Shown: positions 38,881 through 52,200 of the stretch, in pieces
Position numbering within the stretch: position 1 is the stretch's first letter
How the letters are laid out: each line of letters opens with the position of its first letter
Assembly (NCBI GenBank): GCA_907165065.1
Contig: OU015528.1
Coordinates: 47,297,515-47,361,514 of the forward strand
DNA from: Caprimulgus europaeus
Taxonomy: Eukaryota > Chordata > Aves > Caprimulgiformes > Caprimulgidae
Direction: 5' to 3'
Length of the DNA: 64,000 nucleotides
Translations under genes and position numbers: made by a program
The notes under the pieces: model-generated
Told to the model about the DNA's origin: nothing
The model's database searches: none
What the model saw: only the letters and a program-made list of their open reading frames with translations

Positions 38881-39200
38881 ACAGTGTAAGAAGTCCCAGG
38901 GCACTGGGAGGACTTGGGTTCCCCAGGGACATCCCGCCACCCCAGCCAGAGAGCAGTGCAGCCAGGGGGGACCAGGGGCAGTCCCAGCCCTGGGCATCAG
39001 GTACCTCTCTGGTGCAGTGGGGCCCATGGCCAGGGTAGGGCTGTGGGCAGCTGGAGACTGGCACTGCTACAGCATCGCTGGGGCAGGGACTGATGGCCAT
39101 GAGGGGGCCGAAATGGGGCCCTGGGACCTGCGCAGGGTGGAAGGAACGCCAGGAGATGCAGGTCAGGGAAAGCCAGGGTTGGAGGATGCCCTTGGAGGCC
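38881..39200. other. GC-rich segment without a recognised gene
   Basis: About 300 bp clearly richer in G and C than its surroundings, dominated by GGG, CCC and CAGG runs with few CpG dinucleotides, so it is not a clear CpG island. Overlapping open frames on both strands follow from the composition. A promoter or exon cannot be excluded. Confidence 0.35.
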
Positions 39201-42200
39201 TGAAAATAGGTTGTAGTAGGAGGATCAAGAAACTGTTTAATTCCTATGAATTTGGAAAATGTCTCACTCTGTAGAGCAACTGGAATTTTTTACTTTTGTT
39301 TGTGACCTCCAGAACACCAGTGGCACCACGCGTCATTGTTTAATCACAACAGTGCAGAGTACTCCAGTACTGTATTTGCCAATTTTTCCCTGAATTGCCC
39401 ATTGTAAGTTTCTGGAGAGATACAAGGAAAAAATGTTCCTGATAGCCCTCTTCTGCTACATATTACTTTACGCACTTTGATCAAGTCCCTTCTGTCTAAA
39501 TTTCATTTCTGGAAGCCACTACCAAGCCCATCCATCCAGGGAACCTTATAAAACCTGTTATCAAAATCTGTCCCGGCAGGAAACTTGCCAACTTACAACC
39601 CTTTTGCATCTCTGCAAAGTTTGGGGGGGTGTCAGGACAAAAACCCACACAAGAAAGCAGAGAGAGGACTCAGAACTACAAATCTTCCTCTGACAGCCCT
39701 GGAAGACAAGAGACCCCTGTGAAAAGTACAGGTATGGTAGGAGAGGTACAGAACACCCAAGCACACAGTCAGGCCTGCTCTGCAAGGAAACTTGCTACAG
39801 GAGGCCTCTGGCCAGCCCAGAGGAGATGCAGGGGAGGAGAGATTCATTGCAACAAGGGGCACTGAAGGCAGAAGCAGAGATGACCTGAAAGGAAGCAGTA
39901 TGGCATGCATGCAAGGCAAGAAGGAAGAGAGACACAGAGAAAATTCATGCCAAGAAGAACACATGCACAGCCAGGATGGATGGCAGACTGTGCTGGGTGG
40001 TGATGGATAACCTCATGCCTCGAGCAGTAAATTAAAGGGTAAGTGACTCCCTTTAAAAGAGGCAGTCAAGGATGGAAGAGAAAATAATCAAATGTGCATC
40101 CTCACTTGCCTTTGCAGGTTAGGTAGAGAGGTGGAAGCTCTGTGACCACCAGACAAGTGACTTTACTGAGGAACTGTGTCCCATTGGAGGCTGTCATCTT
40201 GACCTTCCTTGTAGAGCATTTTTTAATGTACAGATGGAAATCACCAGCTCTAGGTGGTGATTCTGATTGTTATTTAATCTGCTTTCTGACAAGAGGAGTG
40301 TATGAGTATTTCCATATGAAGTGTGTGTGCACATTTAATATTAATTTATGGCAAGTAGTCATGTGCAGCCTTGACATATCTTTTCCCTGTATACTAGCAA
40401 CAGGAAACTTAAGCCTTTTAATGTTTATGAGAAATGAGCACATATGCAAACAATGCTGAGAGAAGATGATCTTTAAAACCTGACTATTTTAATTTCTTTT
40501 GCATTTCTCATTTGTCCTTATTCAACACATTTTAACCCACAAACTTTATCCTCAAAAGGTCATAAGAAACTCAGATTGTCAAATAAAGATGAGGCACTGT
40601 GAAGATGGTACTTAGCAACACATACAGACTGAGACTGATAGAGATACATGGAGAGAAATCTTAAAGAGGTCTGACCATAGTGTAAGGTCTGATAAAATAA
40701 TCCTTCACTCATATGTGGGGACTCTCAGCTCTATCTCTATCACAAGCTAGAAAACCAAGTTAAAAAGAGAAATTCATAACAATTATCAAATGCAAACCAG
40801 CCCCATGGAACAGCATCTTCTGTCTGTACTTCCATATAATCCATGGCAGCAAGGTGATACGAAACTCTTCAGTCTGGGTGACACAGCCTAAAACACAGGA
40901 CTGGTTCCTACACTGAAATAACAGGGCTGTCAACTAACACGTGTAGAGCAGCTACAAGGCATCCAAGTCTATTTATTCTGCTGAGCTTTTGGATAAATAC
41001 CTCATGATAATGGTCCTTAGGATGACTGAGCTACAAAACTGGTGGGTACCAGTGACCACTTCAACACCTGCTGTCCCTCTAATGATCTCAAATCCCTCAG
41101 CCTCAGGGGAAAGTAAGATCCATCTAACACACAGACAGAGAGAAGGACACTCCCTGCTGGACAGAGAAATAAGCTCTTTGGAGTGTCCCATCCAGCAATT
41201 CTTGTTCATGGGTGATACTCAAGGGAAGAAAGCAGAATGTCAGATGAATACCTTTTCCTCCTTCTTTGTAAGGGCTTCTAAGCTATTTTGCACTAAAGAG
41301 ATGTTGCTTTGGAACATCCTTTGGATGTCAAGGATAACTCCACAGCCATCAAGTCTCTTTTGGCAATGTTATGGCATAGATGCTTATCACCTGCTGTCTT
41401 AGACCTTGTCCAAGATTAATATCAAGCAAGACTGACTTGTAGTGTCTAGTCTGGGTGTTATGCCATTTATGTGCTCTAGGTTCTGGGCACAGAAACACAG
41501 AGGAACTGAATCTCAAAGCTGTTTTTTTCCTCATCAGTTGTTCCAATGAAGCAGAATAATTCCATTACTCTATACAGAGGGGACGGGCATTCTATCTTGT
41601 CCTTCTTAGGTCTGTTTGCTTGTTCCTAATTTGAAGTGGTCATCTTTAAAAAGCTAGTATAGTTTACAACCAGGCACTCTTTGAAAGGGAGATACATCGC
41701 TGAGAATTACTTGCTTAAGCAGGCCACTCTCCCCATTACCCAGTGCAAAAGGGCTGTAAACTAATTTTCACTCTGCCTGGTGTCCTAAGTCCTTGTCAGT
41801 CTGATGTTTGCAGTAAAGAAGTTCAGTCAGTTTATTCACATCCTTAAAATTCCAGCTACGCCTTGGTATCCAGTGACCCTGGTTGCGTTGGCTGCAAAGA
41901 GGTGGCAGGGGCATATCAGGATCTTCTGCCAGCAAAAGAAGTAGCATTGGAACCAGAGAGGAGGATGCTGTGTTATACAAGATATCCAGGAAAGTAATTA
42001 TGCAGGACACTAGCAACATCCTGCAAGACAAGCAGACTTCTAAGTATTGTTTCAGATACTGGCAGTGTCTGAAACATCACAGGATGATGATGCTGTGACT
42101 GCTTTTGTGCTTCAGCATCTCTGCCAGGAGACAGCTTGCAAGGTGCTTACACTTAAAAGCAGGAAACAGCTGGCTGAAAGTTCAGATTTCACAGCAATAA

Positions 42201-45200
42201 TGGCCCACAGGAGTGATCCAACCACCAGATACAAGCATGCACTGGAAGAGTTTGAAACACATCTTACAAGCAGCTGTGGCTCACCCCTTACAATAGCCTT
42301 CCAATTGGATCCATTCAGAGAAGTGATGGTGTAACATACATCCTGACGAGTTTCTCAGATCCTAGACTTCTTTGAGGATATTGCTGCTCCCTGACATCTC
42401 TTTCCTGCCCCATCCTGCACAGGCACATCTTTTTCTCCCTAAGGCCTATGTTGATGGATCTTCAAGGACTTCTCTCTCTGGTGTACTACTTTGAGAATCC
42501 TTTGCAGTAAATTACATGGCATCATTCAAGAGAAACAAAAGTCAAGCAATCATCTTGGAAGTGGGCTACCAACATCATACTGCACAACTCCTAAAAAGGG
42601 CTCTAATAATGGGGATACTGTAAAGGACTGCCATAACAGCAATCTGACAATTTAGTGTTGCTATGCAACTTGAGTTGTGAACAGATTTTTGCAGTTGCTT
42701 CTTGTTTGTCTGTTGAATGCTCAGTGACAGTGTCTGGCAACCTTCTCCCCTTATCACTTTACCTAAAGTAGCAAGAATTCATGTGCAGGTTTTGTGCCAA
42801 GGTGCCCTTTTCTAGCCACTGGTCTGAGCAAACTGAGATGCAGACACCTAAAATGCTTTTTCCAACTTGAATGAGATTCTTGTTGTGTCATATACACATA
42901 GACAGCTACCTACATTCACACACATTTCTCCTTTCCTCTGATTCATTGTACACCTTGCCCTTTTTCCTCCTTTCCTACCATAAGATCACCATGTTGTCAA
43001 AGAGCACTGTCTTTGAATGCTTTTCCCTTGCCATGACCCAGCTCTTGTCCTGCCAGCTGACAGTCTTTTCTAACTTTGAACATGATGTTCCTTCAGACCT
43101 TGCTGTCTTTTTCCCAATTGTTTTCTCAAACTCATATAACGTGTAGACAGATATGGTTATTTGCTCCATCTTGTTTTATTCACCTGTCCTGATACTGCCT
43201 TGTCCTGTCTTGAAACTGACCAGTTTTAAAACCTTCAAGTAGTGATGCCTGCAGCCCTTTCTTTGGGACTTTGACAGGCTGACAAAATTCAGTGGTGAGG
43301 GAAGATGACCTGCTCATCTCCCTGGCTGAAACCTGACCATTCCTAGTGACATCTCTTTGTGCCACTCTTAAAAACTCTCCCTTGCATGCTGGTATCACCT
43401 GAATATCAAGGTGATGGCTATTCTGCATCACTATTAACCACTACTTATTCCCTATAATCCTTTGATATAACTTTCCAGACAACCCTGGCAATCCTCATTC
43501 AATTAGTTGCTTTTCTCTGAATTCCTTTGCTTTCCACAATCTGTTTTGTGGTGTTGCTTGCATGATGTTTAATAGCCACAGCTTGGAGTTGGCTGCATTT
43601 CGGTGGTAGGAGGGGGAAACACAGGGCACTGTGAACTGAAACTCCATATAACGTTGCTAGAGATGAGAATAAGTAAATGAGGGCTTGCTATGCACACTGT
43701 CTCCAGAAAAACATCTCTGCAAGTGTGTGTCTGTGCAGGCATTGTGGAACTAGGGATTATGTTATGCAGAGGGGAAGAGGAGCTGACTGACAGTAGAGAT
43801 TTGCAGTCCATATTGATGTTTCACAATTGTGCATCTGTCTGCAGAACAACCATGGAGCTCTCAAAGTCATTGCACTAAAAAAAAAAAATAAGGAAAGATA
43901 AATCAATAACTTCACTCACCCTTTTACCATAGCTCAGAGGGTGGAGGAGGAGAGTGTCGTAACAGCTCACATTAGTGTGAAAGTTTTAATCGAAACACTC
44001 TTCAACCAGAAAATACTTTTTTGATAAGATCAACATTTTTCACAAAAATCCTAAGTACAAATGAAAAATCTCTATTGAAAAGGAGGCTCAAACAAAAATT
44101 TCTATATTGGAAAGTTTGCCTTAGGGAAAAAAAATGCCAGATCTTTCAAATTAAAATACTAATTTTGAAAGCAACCTTATATTTTCTTATCAAATTCTAT
44201 TACTTGTATTGTTTTTACATTCTTCAGTTAATAATGAGAGACACCGATGTATTCAATATCCTGCCATTAGCCTGGAATCACGTTTCTAGGATATTAAAAA
44301 CAATTGGTCCCCAGGTAGCACCCAGCACATTTCGTCTTCAGAGTGTAAAAATTTTAATTGTTTCATTCAGCACAGACTAATAAAGCTGTTACGACTTTTG
44401 ATAGAAAACTCATTACTTGGTAGAAAAATCGCTTGTTTTGAAAATAAAATACCACCTCTACTAAATTACATAACAGAATTTTTAATTATGATATCATGGT
44501 ATGATATGTTAGTGGTAGCATTGCATAACATGCCCTCATATAAGACTTGATTTGGCATAACCTAACTGCTTTAAAACTGACATGTGAAATAGTACCAAAA
44601 TATAACTAATTTTCAAAACAAAACATAAATTATTTATCTAAAAGTATCTAATTGAAATGTTGATAATTTTCAGTTCTTAGCAATACACTGAAAACAGTAT
44701 CTTTGTAGGAGCAACAAGAAGATTTGAAATCATAAACTTTGAAATTTCTCTCAAAATGAACATTTCGAGTTCAAATGGGATTCATTCTTTATACTAACTC
44801 TAAATCTCCCTATTTGCAATAGTTTTTAGATTGGAGGCCTTGTCAAAAGCAATCGTCATAAATACTGCATGCACTTCATCTCAGCTGGTTCTACCAGCAT
44901 TTGTTGCTAGATAAATCAGCTCATCAGGACTCACTTTCATCTCAGTTTTAATACTTTTTATATGCATTCATGGGGATCTCAAAATTATCCCCCTCAGGAT
45001 ACATAAATGAGGATAAAACAAATCAATATATATAAATTAGGATACAATAAATCACGATAAATCAAATCAATCTTGCAACCCAACCACACCCAAGAACTAA
45101 GAAGGCTTCAAGGCTCCCACCGCAGCCCCGCTCACAAAACCCTGTTGCAGGAAGGACCTGGGATGGGACAGACACTTCTCCTCCATTCCTCCACTCATCC

Positions 45201-48200
45201 CATGCCGCACCTGCAGAGCTTGGACTTTCCTTTCTGGCATGTGAGTTCAGCAAGAAAAGAAAAAGGTCTCCCTTCCGAAAGCACAAGTCCTCTGCTCTTT
45301 CTGCTGTCAGCGGCTGGGGTGAAACTGCAGCCCAAGGCCTCCACCTAGTGCCTGCTGGCAGCTTGGCACAGCACCCCGCATGAAAATGTGGGGTGCCAGT
45401 GGGTGCCCTGAAGCATAAAGATAAATAGCAAAGGCTTGGTTTATTTTCAAGATGGGAATGTTTTCCTTACAATACAAAAACGAGCCTCAGCTCCTTATGA
45501 ACCACCCAACCCTCATATGCCATCACGTAGAACACAAACACTAGATTCTGGTTTACATGTGGAGAATAAGATTATCTTTTTTTTTTTCCCCTCCATCATA
45601 CAGACTGTACTAAAATCCAAGGCTTTAGGAGGGTGCAGCACAAAAGAGGAGAAGAGAAGCCTGTTGGATTAGGTAGAACTGCTCTCTCACACCCACAGAT
45701 ATCTCCTTAACCTTCCTCTGGTGCTGCCTTCACTCCATGGTTAGCCCCCAAGAAAACTGAACACTAACACTACAATCCCTACTAATCGAGAAACTCTTAA
45801 AAATTAGGCCTGGCCTCTAGAACAGATACATGATATACAGGCGCTTTCTTTCCACTTGTGTTTGACTCCATCCTCCACCTTTTCTTCTCTACCTTCACAG
45901 ACCTGGTAGGACTTCAGGCAGAAAAAAGCATCAAGGACCCTGTCAACAACTTTTTCTGCCTATCCCTTTATCCCAAGAAAAGACAGTATGTTTGCTGTTG
46001 GGTTTTTATTTCCTCAAGGGCAGCTGTCAAAGCAGCACCCTTTCTGTTCATTGTCACACTCATATACTGGCCTGATATGAAACCATCCTCTACCTTCTCT
46101 GGTAAGTCCAGGTTTTAAAAATCTCTAGTGCAGGTGTTTCCGAGACCTTTCACAAAAGGCTATTCCTTCGCAGTTTTAAAATGCCTCTCTTGATCCCTTT
46201 GCTTCAGCTGCCTTGGAGAAAGACTCCTTGTGCTACTCTGTGCTTTGATTTATGGAGGCTTGAGGCCATGTTCTCCCTCCAACACCTTTTATTTGTAATT
46301 AGGGCTTTTGGTAGATTTTGGGTGCATTTATGTAGATTCACACATATACCCATTCACAAGAAAACTCTGTTAAAAGGAGCTCAGAGCTTACAACGTGGCC
46401 CCAGAGCTTTTTAGATTACGGAGTCACACTTGGAAACTGCAGTCACTGAAAGCCATAACAACTCTCCAAGTCATGGAACCTAATCCAGCTGCCCCAGCGT
46501 CCCACTACCCCACTTCTGTCCAAAAGCCCACCTTCCTTCAGCTTCCCAGCTGCCTAATCTTCTGATATGTATGTGAAACTCAGGATATGTTACATGGGAT
46601 TAAAGCCCATTATAGCCGAATCTGTCTGTGTGGAGTGTAAAGGTAAAATGGAAAGGAGAAGCCACAGATGGAAGACATGGTTGGAACAGATGCACACACA
46701 TCGCCCCTTGGGGATGATGAAGGCATTGTACAATACAGACACTTCAACATCCTGCTAGCATAAGACCACCAGACTCCTCTGTAGGAGCTCCACTACAGAA
46801 CTGATACAAGCTATAGGGTAAAGACAGAGAGTATATTATACTGACGTCACTAGCCAGCATTACTTAGAACAGGGCTAAGCACAATTGCAAAAAGAACTGC
46901 CTCCAAGCTATTCTATTTATATTCCTACAAGAGCTACCATTGGTACAGTCATCCTGCTGCCGAAATCCTGACCCTGTCATTGCCAGTGTAGCCACAGACC
47001 TGAGAAGACCATTTTGGATTGTTTCAGAATTTGGCATATCTTAATACCAGCAAAAGCAGCATTGGCAGGGGGTGGAGTGTGCTATTTGCAAAGAACCTGC
47101 GTCAGGATTGGCATTCAGTGAATAGCAAGACATATGAAGGCATTTTATCCCAATATAGAGAATAACGCATCTTCCTCTGCGTTGCTGGTGGTAACTTTGG
47201 CAGTCCAAGGAACAATGGTAATTGCTTGTTACTGTGGAAACAAGACCTCCAGAAATAACACTAATGAGCCAGCAGGGTTGTGGGAGAAACACAAGCATAC
47301 TGTCTCCTGCAAACACACATGATTTGGCTGCACACAAGAGATGGGGCTCTGGGGAGAGGATCAATTTATTTGAATGCAACAGACACCCAGCACAACCTCC
47401 ATTCATCCCCCATGCCAGTCTGACCCTGCAAACAATTTAAGTGGCCTGAAAAATGTTCATATAACTTTGGGGATCATTGCTTTTCACCTCCATGCTCATC
47501 TTAAATTTTGGGGCAGTTAACTGGGAGATGCTCCTTTTGGAGGAATCAATTTTGTGGTTTGTCTAATACACCTGATAGAAAGGTGTGTCCAAAAATCTCT
47601 GTGGGAAAACATAATACTACAACTCTCCCTACCCAGTTCTGCAGATGCAAGAGAAACTGGTAATCTGGGAGATGTGTTTACAAGCATCTGAATATAAGGG
47701 CCTTTATCTAGTAACAGTCTGTTGGTGATCCATTACTCCACTCAAACAAGATGAAAGGAGTGAAGTGTACAGCAGAAGAGGGAAAAGGGGGTAGCAGACA
47801 CCAGAGAGCTTACTGCAGCCTCGCACACGATGTATTTTTCCCCTTTCATGCTGTGTTGCCTTTGACAAAGAGAAGCGAGATGGTAGATGGCAACTTGTGA
47901 ATGAAGCTATTTCATATTCCACATTCTTCTGCCTTGTAAAGTCCCCAAAATTCTGCTTTTTGCCCCCAGGCCTTACTAGCACAGCAGTGTGGTGGATGGT
48001 TGCATATTTATAGTCAGCTCAGCATCATGTGCTAGGTGCCAAGAAATGGACCTAGCACTCACACTGCCCTGAAGGAGACTTCCCTCTGCCTGACAACAGC
48101 TCTGAGGCCTTTAACTGTTTTGCAAAACTCTATAAGAGAAATGTTTTACCCTTGAGAAGAGCAGGTAGGAGCTGGCAGCAGAAAATAGTACATGTGCCAC

Positions 48201-49129
48201 TTAATGTTACAGCCTCTCTGCTCCATTTGGGGTGGCCTTGCAGTAGCCCCAGTGTTCACTGAACACTCCTTGCCAGCTCAGAACAAGTCAAATTATGTTC
48301 ATCAACAGCTCTCTTCAACAGCTATTTTATCTACGTCAAGCAGGTCAAAACATCAAGGGGCAAAACACAAGCTAAGAACCATTGAGAAAGGAATTACTGG
48401 TGTATGCAAGTTCCCTCTCAGGGCTTTGGCCCTATAAGGAAGCCACGTGCAGATATACTTCTGGTGTACCCAAATATGCACACTAATCAAGAGCTGATGG
48501 AGCCTTAACAGAAAGCATAAACCAGCTGCTTGGTTGTTTTTTTTGGTTTTTTTTTTGTTTTTTTAAATCTTCTTATGAGTGAGACTGTAGCACAGTAGCT
48601 CCTTGGAGTAACTACTGATGGACAAGCTCTTTCCCCGGAATGAATCCAAGGCAGTTTTGCTCTTCTTAGTTAAGAGTGAAGGACTTCAGATGAGCAAACA
48701 GCTACCAAGGAGCAAAGATAGGCACAGATGCCAGAGCTGGCCCAGGCCAGACAACATTTGAAGTCACACCCTGCATTAATGGGAAAGAACAGTTTTGATT
48801 GCCCTCACTCTACAGGTGAAAGAAAAGAAGTTGTAAATGTCAGTCACAGGGAGAAGAAAGAAGTGGGTGTGCTTAGATGACAGGGGTTTATTTATTGATA
48901 GCTCCTGTGTTGGGCCATGAGCTTCTCAAAAAGCAAACAAGCAGGTATGGTCACCACTTTGCTTATTATTGCACTCTCTCAAATCATTTTTATTTACTAT
49001 TTATTTATTAGCTACACCAAAAAGCTTCAGATAAAATCAAGGTAGTACTGCAGAGATTAAGAACATCCCTGACTCCAGTGCTTGCCACAATGTATGCCCA
49101 CACAAAAAGCAAAAGGATGAGAAGAAAGA
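39201..49129. other. Unique non-coding sequence, partly AT-rich
   Basis: No gene is recognised. The segment 44000-45070 is markedly AT-rich and includes a degenerate AT-rich repeat at 44997-45070 built on 'ggataaaacaaatcaat'-like units. T-rich tracts lie at 45569-45580 and 48533-48566. A weakly CR1-like minus-strand stretch near 43490-43570 is not strong enough to call. Confidence 0.5.
48533..48566 (+). repeat. T/G-rich low-complexity tract
   Basis: Runs of 7-12 T separated by G or GG over about 34 bp. It shows low complexity only and contains no coding sequence. Confidence 0.85.
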
Positions 49130-49215
49130 CTGTTTGTTGTCTACAGACAGGGACCTCAGGCAGAAAGACATGCAATGATTCAACCGTGGTTATCTCAGGA
49201 GTTAGAGGCAAAGCC
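49130..49215 (-). mobile_element. MIR-like SINE remnant
   Basis: Read on the plus strand, 'ctacagacagggacctcagg', then 'cagaaagacatgcaatgattc', then 'gttagaggcaaagccag' follow the order of the reverse-complemented MIR core. That order is 'ttacagatgaggaaactgagg', then the 'ttaagtgacttgccc' region, then 'gtggcagagcc'. The match is diverged, and the ends are not defined. Confidence 0.4.
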
Positions 49216-52200
49216 AGTAGATCACTAACAGCAACTTGAGACTACACAGCCTTCATCCAGAGCTTTAATCATAAATTTATTTTTTTCTGCAACCTAAAAG
49301 CCAGAATGAAAACATGAGCAAGCAGTGGAAAGCAGTTTGACATATAAAATGGGAAATAAAAATCAGGAGTTAAAATTATCAAGATGGTGACATGTCCTTC
49401 AAATAATATTGCATTGACACAATATTGAGGGGGAGGATTCTCTAAGGCTTTAATCATTTTCTTTTCAGAAGTCTTAATGCACTTTTGATTTGTATCAGGT
49501 TTTTTCTCTTCAAAAATAAATAAACAAAACCCCACCTGTTTAAGGCCCCGAGTCACCCTCAGACATGTATGTCAAGCAAAACAAAATGGAACTCGTGTAT
49601 ACTGAAGCCAGTAAATGAACAGCCAACCTCCAGTGCTGAGCTGCTGGGACCCCAGGTCAGGATTTCTGCCCCTCAGCCACAGCAGGTGACACTGCAGGCG
49701 TCAGAGCAGAGTGAGGCCCAGCAGCTCCCGGAACGCCAAGGAGGCTTGGAGCTGCTCCTGGGGGAGGATGGAGCCACTTGAGTAAGGGAGGAAATTGCTC
49801 CAAACACTGCTCCTTTCAAAGAAAGGAAACAAGAGTCTAAATCCATCCGGCCTCCCTCTGATCTGGTTACGTGAGCAGCTGCCCAGTGTGTAAGAATCTC
49901 ACAGATGTTAAAGAAAGAGAGAAGAAATGAAACCCAATTTGGATAACAATTTCTGAGGTTGCAGCCACATATTTGCCTACAGCACCCCGCCCCTCCAAAT
50001 CCAGAAGGTTACCATGGTGACAAATTTCAGCTGTAGGTAAGAAGAAAATGTTTCTGTATGAAAGCCATTTTGTAGAAACATAAAAACCAAATATTAAGCC
50101 CTATTGCACCATTTATAATCTTTGTTGCCATATATTCACAACTAGATGAGCTTTCTCATCTCAGGAATGGTTAATCACAGTCCAAATAAGCTGCTTTTGT
50201 TTTAATTCATGTGTTATGCTAATGGCGTTCATCTCTTACAGTAAAATAATGCTATCAAAATTTATCAAAAAATGGGGGTATTCATTTGCTTCCAAACTGT
50301 ATCTAAGGGAGTTATTAATACTTTTGATTGCCAGAAGATAGATCTATTCCATTTCCTGACTGTGAATTCTAAGAAAATTACCTTAAATTATATTTGCATC
50401 CAATTGATAGCACCTTAAGCACAGAGAGTCCCCAGAGCAGCCCACATCGCAAGGGCACAGGGAGCTGAGCGCAGCTCATATTATAGACACCCTCTCAGTA
50501 ACTCAGGGGAAGGTTACAGCCCAATGCTCACATTTTCACCAGGCCTAAGTCACACATCAGCTCATGAAAGCCACCACAGTAAATTCCCTCTGCTCCCATC
50601 CTGGGATCCCCAGGTAACTGGCATGCATGGAGCTGCCATTTCCTCCGCTGTCCCAGGCTGAGCAGCTCTGCTCCCTCTGGTTTCGTTTCACTCAGCACAG
50701 CAGCGGGCACAGGCAGCCACACAGCCTCAGACAGCACCGTATCATCACCTGGGAGCTGGGGCAGAGGGCCAGCTGCTAGAAGCTCCTGTAAGATTACCAA
50801 CATTAACACCACTGAGGATCTGGCCTTGTGGCATTCAATGATGTCTTTCTCTGCAAACTCTTCCTCTGAGTCTCACATAGACACCAACATGCCTGTGGCT
50901 GTAAAACTGTTCCCTACAGCCACAAGCACAGCTAAATCATGCTCTGGCTTTAGTAGGGTCAAACGAGCAGCAAAACGGTGCTCATGCTGTAAAATAAAAT
51001 CATGCTTTAAGCAATGTATCCCTTTTACAGGCTTAAAAAAGAAAAAATTGTGTGGGATTGTCACTCCCCAGTACTGAGTGCAGGTCCATGGCATGATTGG
51101 CAATGCATTCCCACCTCCTTTGGCTCCAGTGCAAGAATGAAGGTTTGATCTTTCCCTCTCCCCGTGAGCCCATGCAGCCATATACTCCTGGACCATCCCC
51201 TGTCAGCACACGCAGCCACATCACAAGCATTGCAGAGCACTGCAGGCATTCTCCTTTTGCCTCAAATCCTTTCAAAAGACCTACAATCTGAAATCTCAAC
51301 ATCCTGCTTTATTTAGTCTTCAAATTGCCTTTCAGTAGTTGCTGAAATGTAGTGATTACAATCCATTTATTGTGTAAGGATTTACAGTGAACTATGTCAC
51401 AGTGAATTGTGCCAGGTTAATTGTGCACTGAGCTCCACAAATACACAACCAAAGTTCAGCCCTTTCCCAGCTAAGAGAGGTGCTCTCTGGATAATTTATT
51501 ATGTCCTATAGTCATAGGAGCAGAAGAGGGGCAATCACTAGCCAATAAAGCCAGCAGCAGTTTTGAGTCTTTATCATATAGCAGTAAATGTGCCCTTGTG
51601 GTTTGTGATGGGGTGAAGATCTTTGCTGCTTGTCTTTCTTCCTCAGATTGTCATAGGGCTGTGAGTAATGTTTGTACTGGAGAGCCCAAGTTAAGCAAAG
51701 GTCCAGAGTCAGACTTAGAATGGGAGCAGGACTGCGCAAGCAGTCATTTCATCCACTTCAGTAGGACCAGGTGCTAAAACCTGCCTCCAGACATCTGCAT
51801 TCCCTGCTTCTCCAGCCAGGACCAGCACTGGCTGTGCTCAGCTCTGCTACCAGCCCTCCCACTGTCTGACCAGGCTCAAACCCAGAAGTCTCTGGCCCAC
51901 ACATATCTCTGCCCCTTTTCCACAACTGATGTGTATTATCCTGGCAGCCCAAGATAGCAATTCTCCATGGCAAAATCATGTGGGAAAAGGGGGGACATTC
52001 GCTTGGGAATTTTGACTTTTCCTGGTGCTGGCAGTTGTCTTCTTTCTGGATGAAATAAAAAGCCGAGGTTCTTCCTGCTAATAGCCATTAAATAACTTTT
52101 CTCTTTTTTCCTAGTAGCATTTCAGTATTTTGATCAAGTTCCAGCTTGGTTTAATTATATACTTTCTATCTGAATTCCTGCCCAAGCTTCATTTAGAGAA

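Noticed and set aside
43490-43570. Weak resemblance to an ancient CR1-like LINE on the minus strand
   Set aside because: Only one block ('ttgcttttctctgaattcctt') is suggestive and no neighbouring block supports it.
47704-47982. Minus-strand frame with a GTAAGC donor-like site
   Set aside because: No good acceptor precedes it, and the peptide is not recognised. It is within chance expectation for 64 kb.
48800-48900. Possible MIR in minus orientation
   Set aside because: The MIR-like pieces are not in collinear order.
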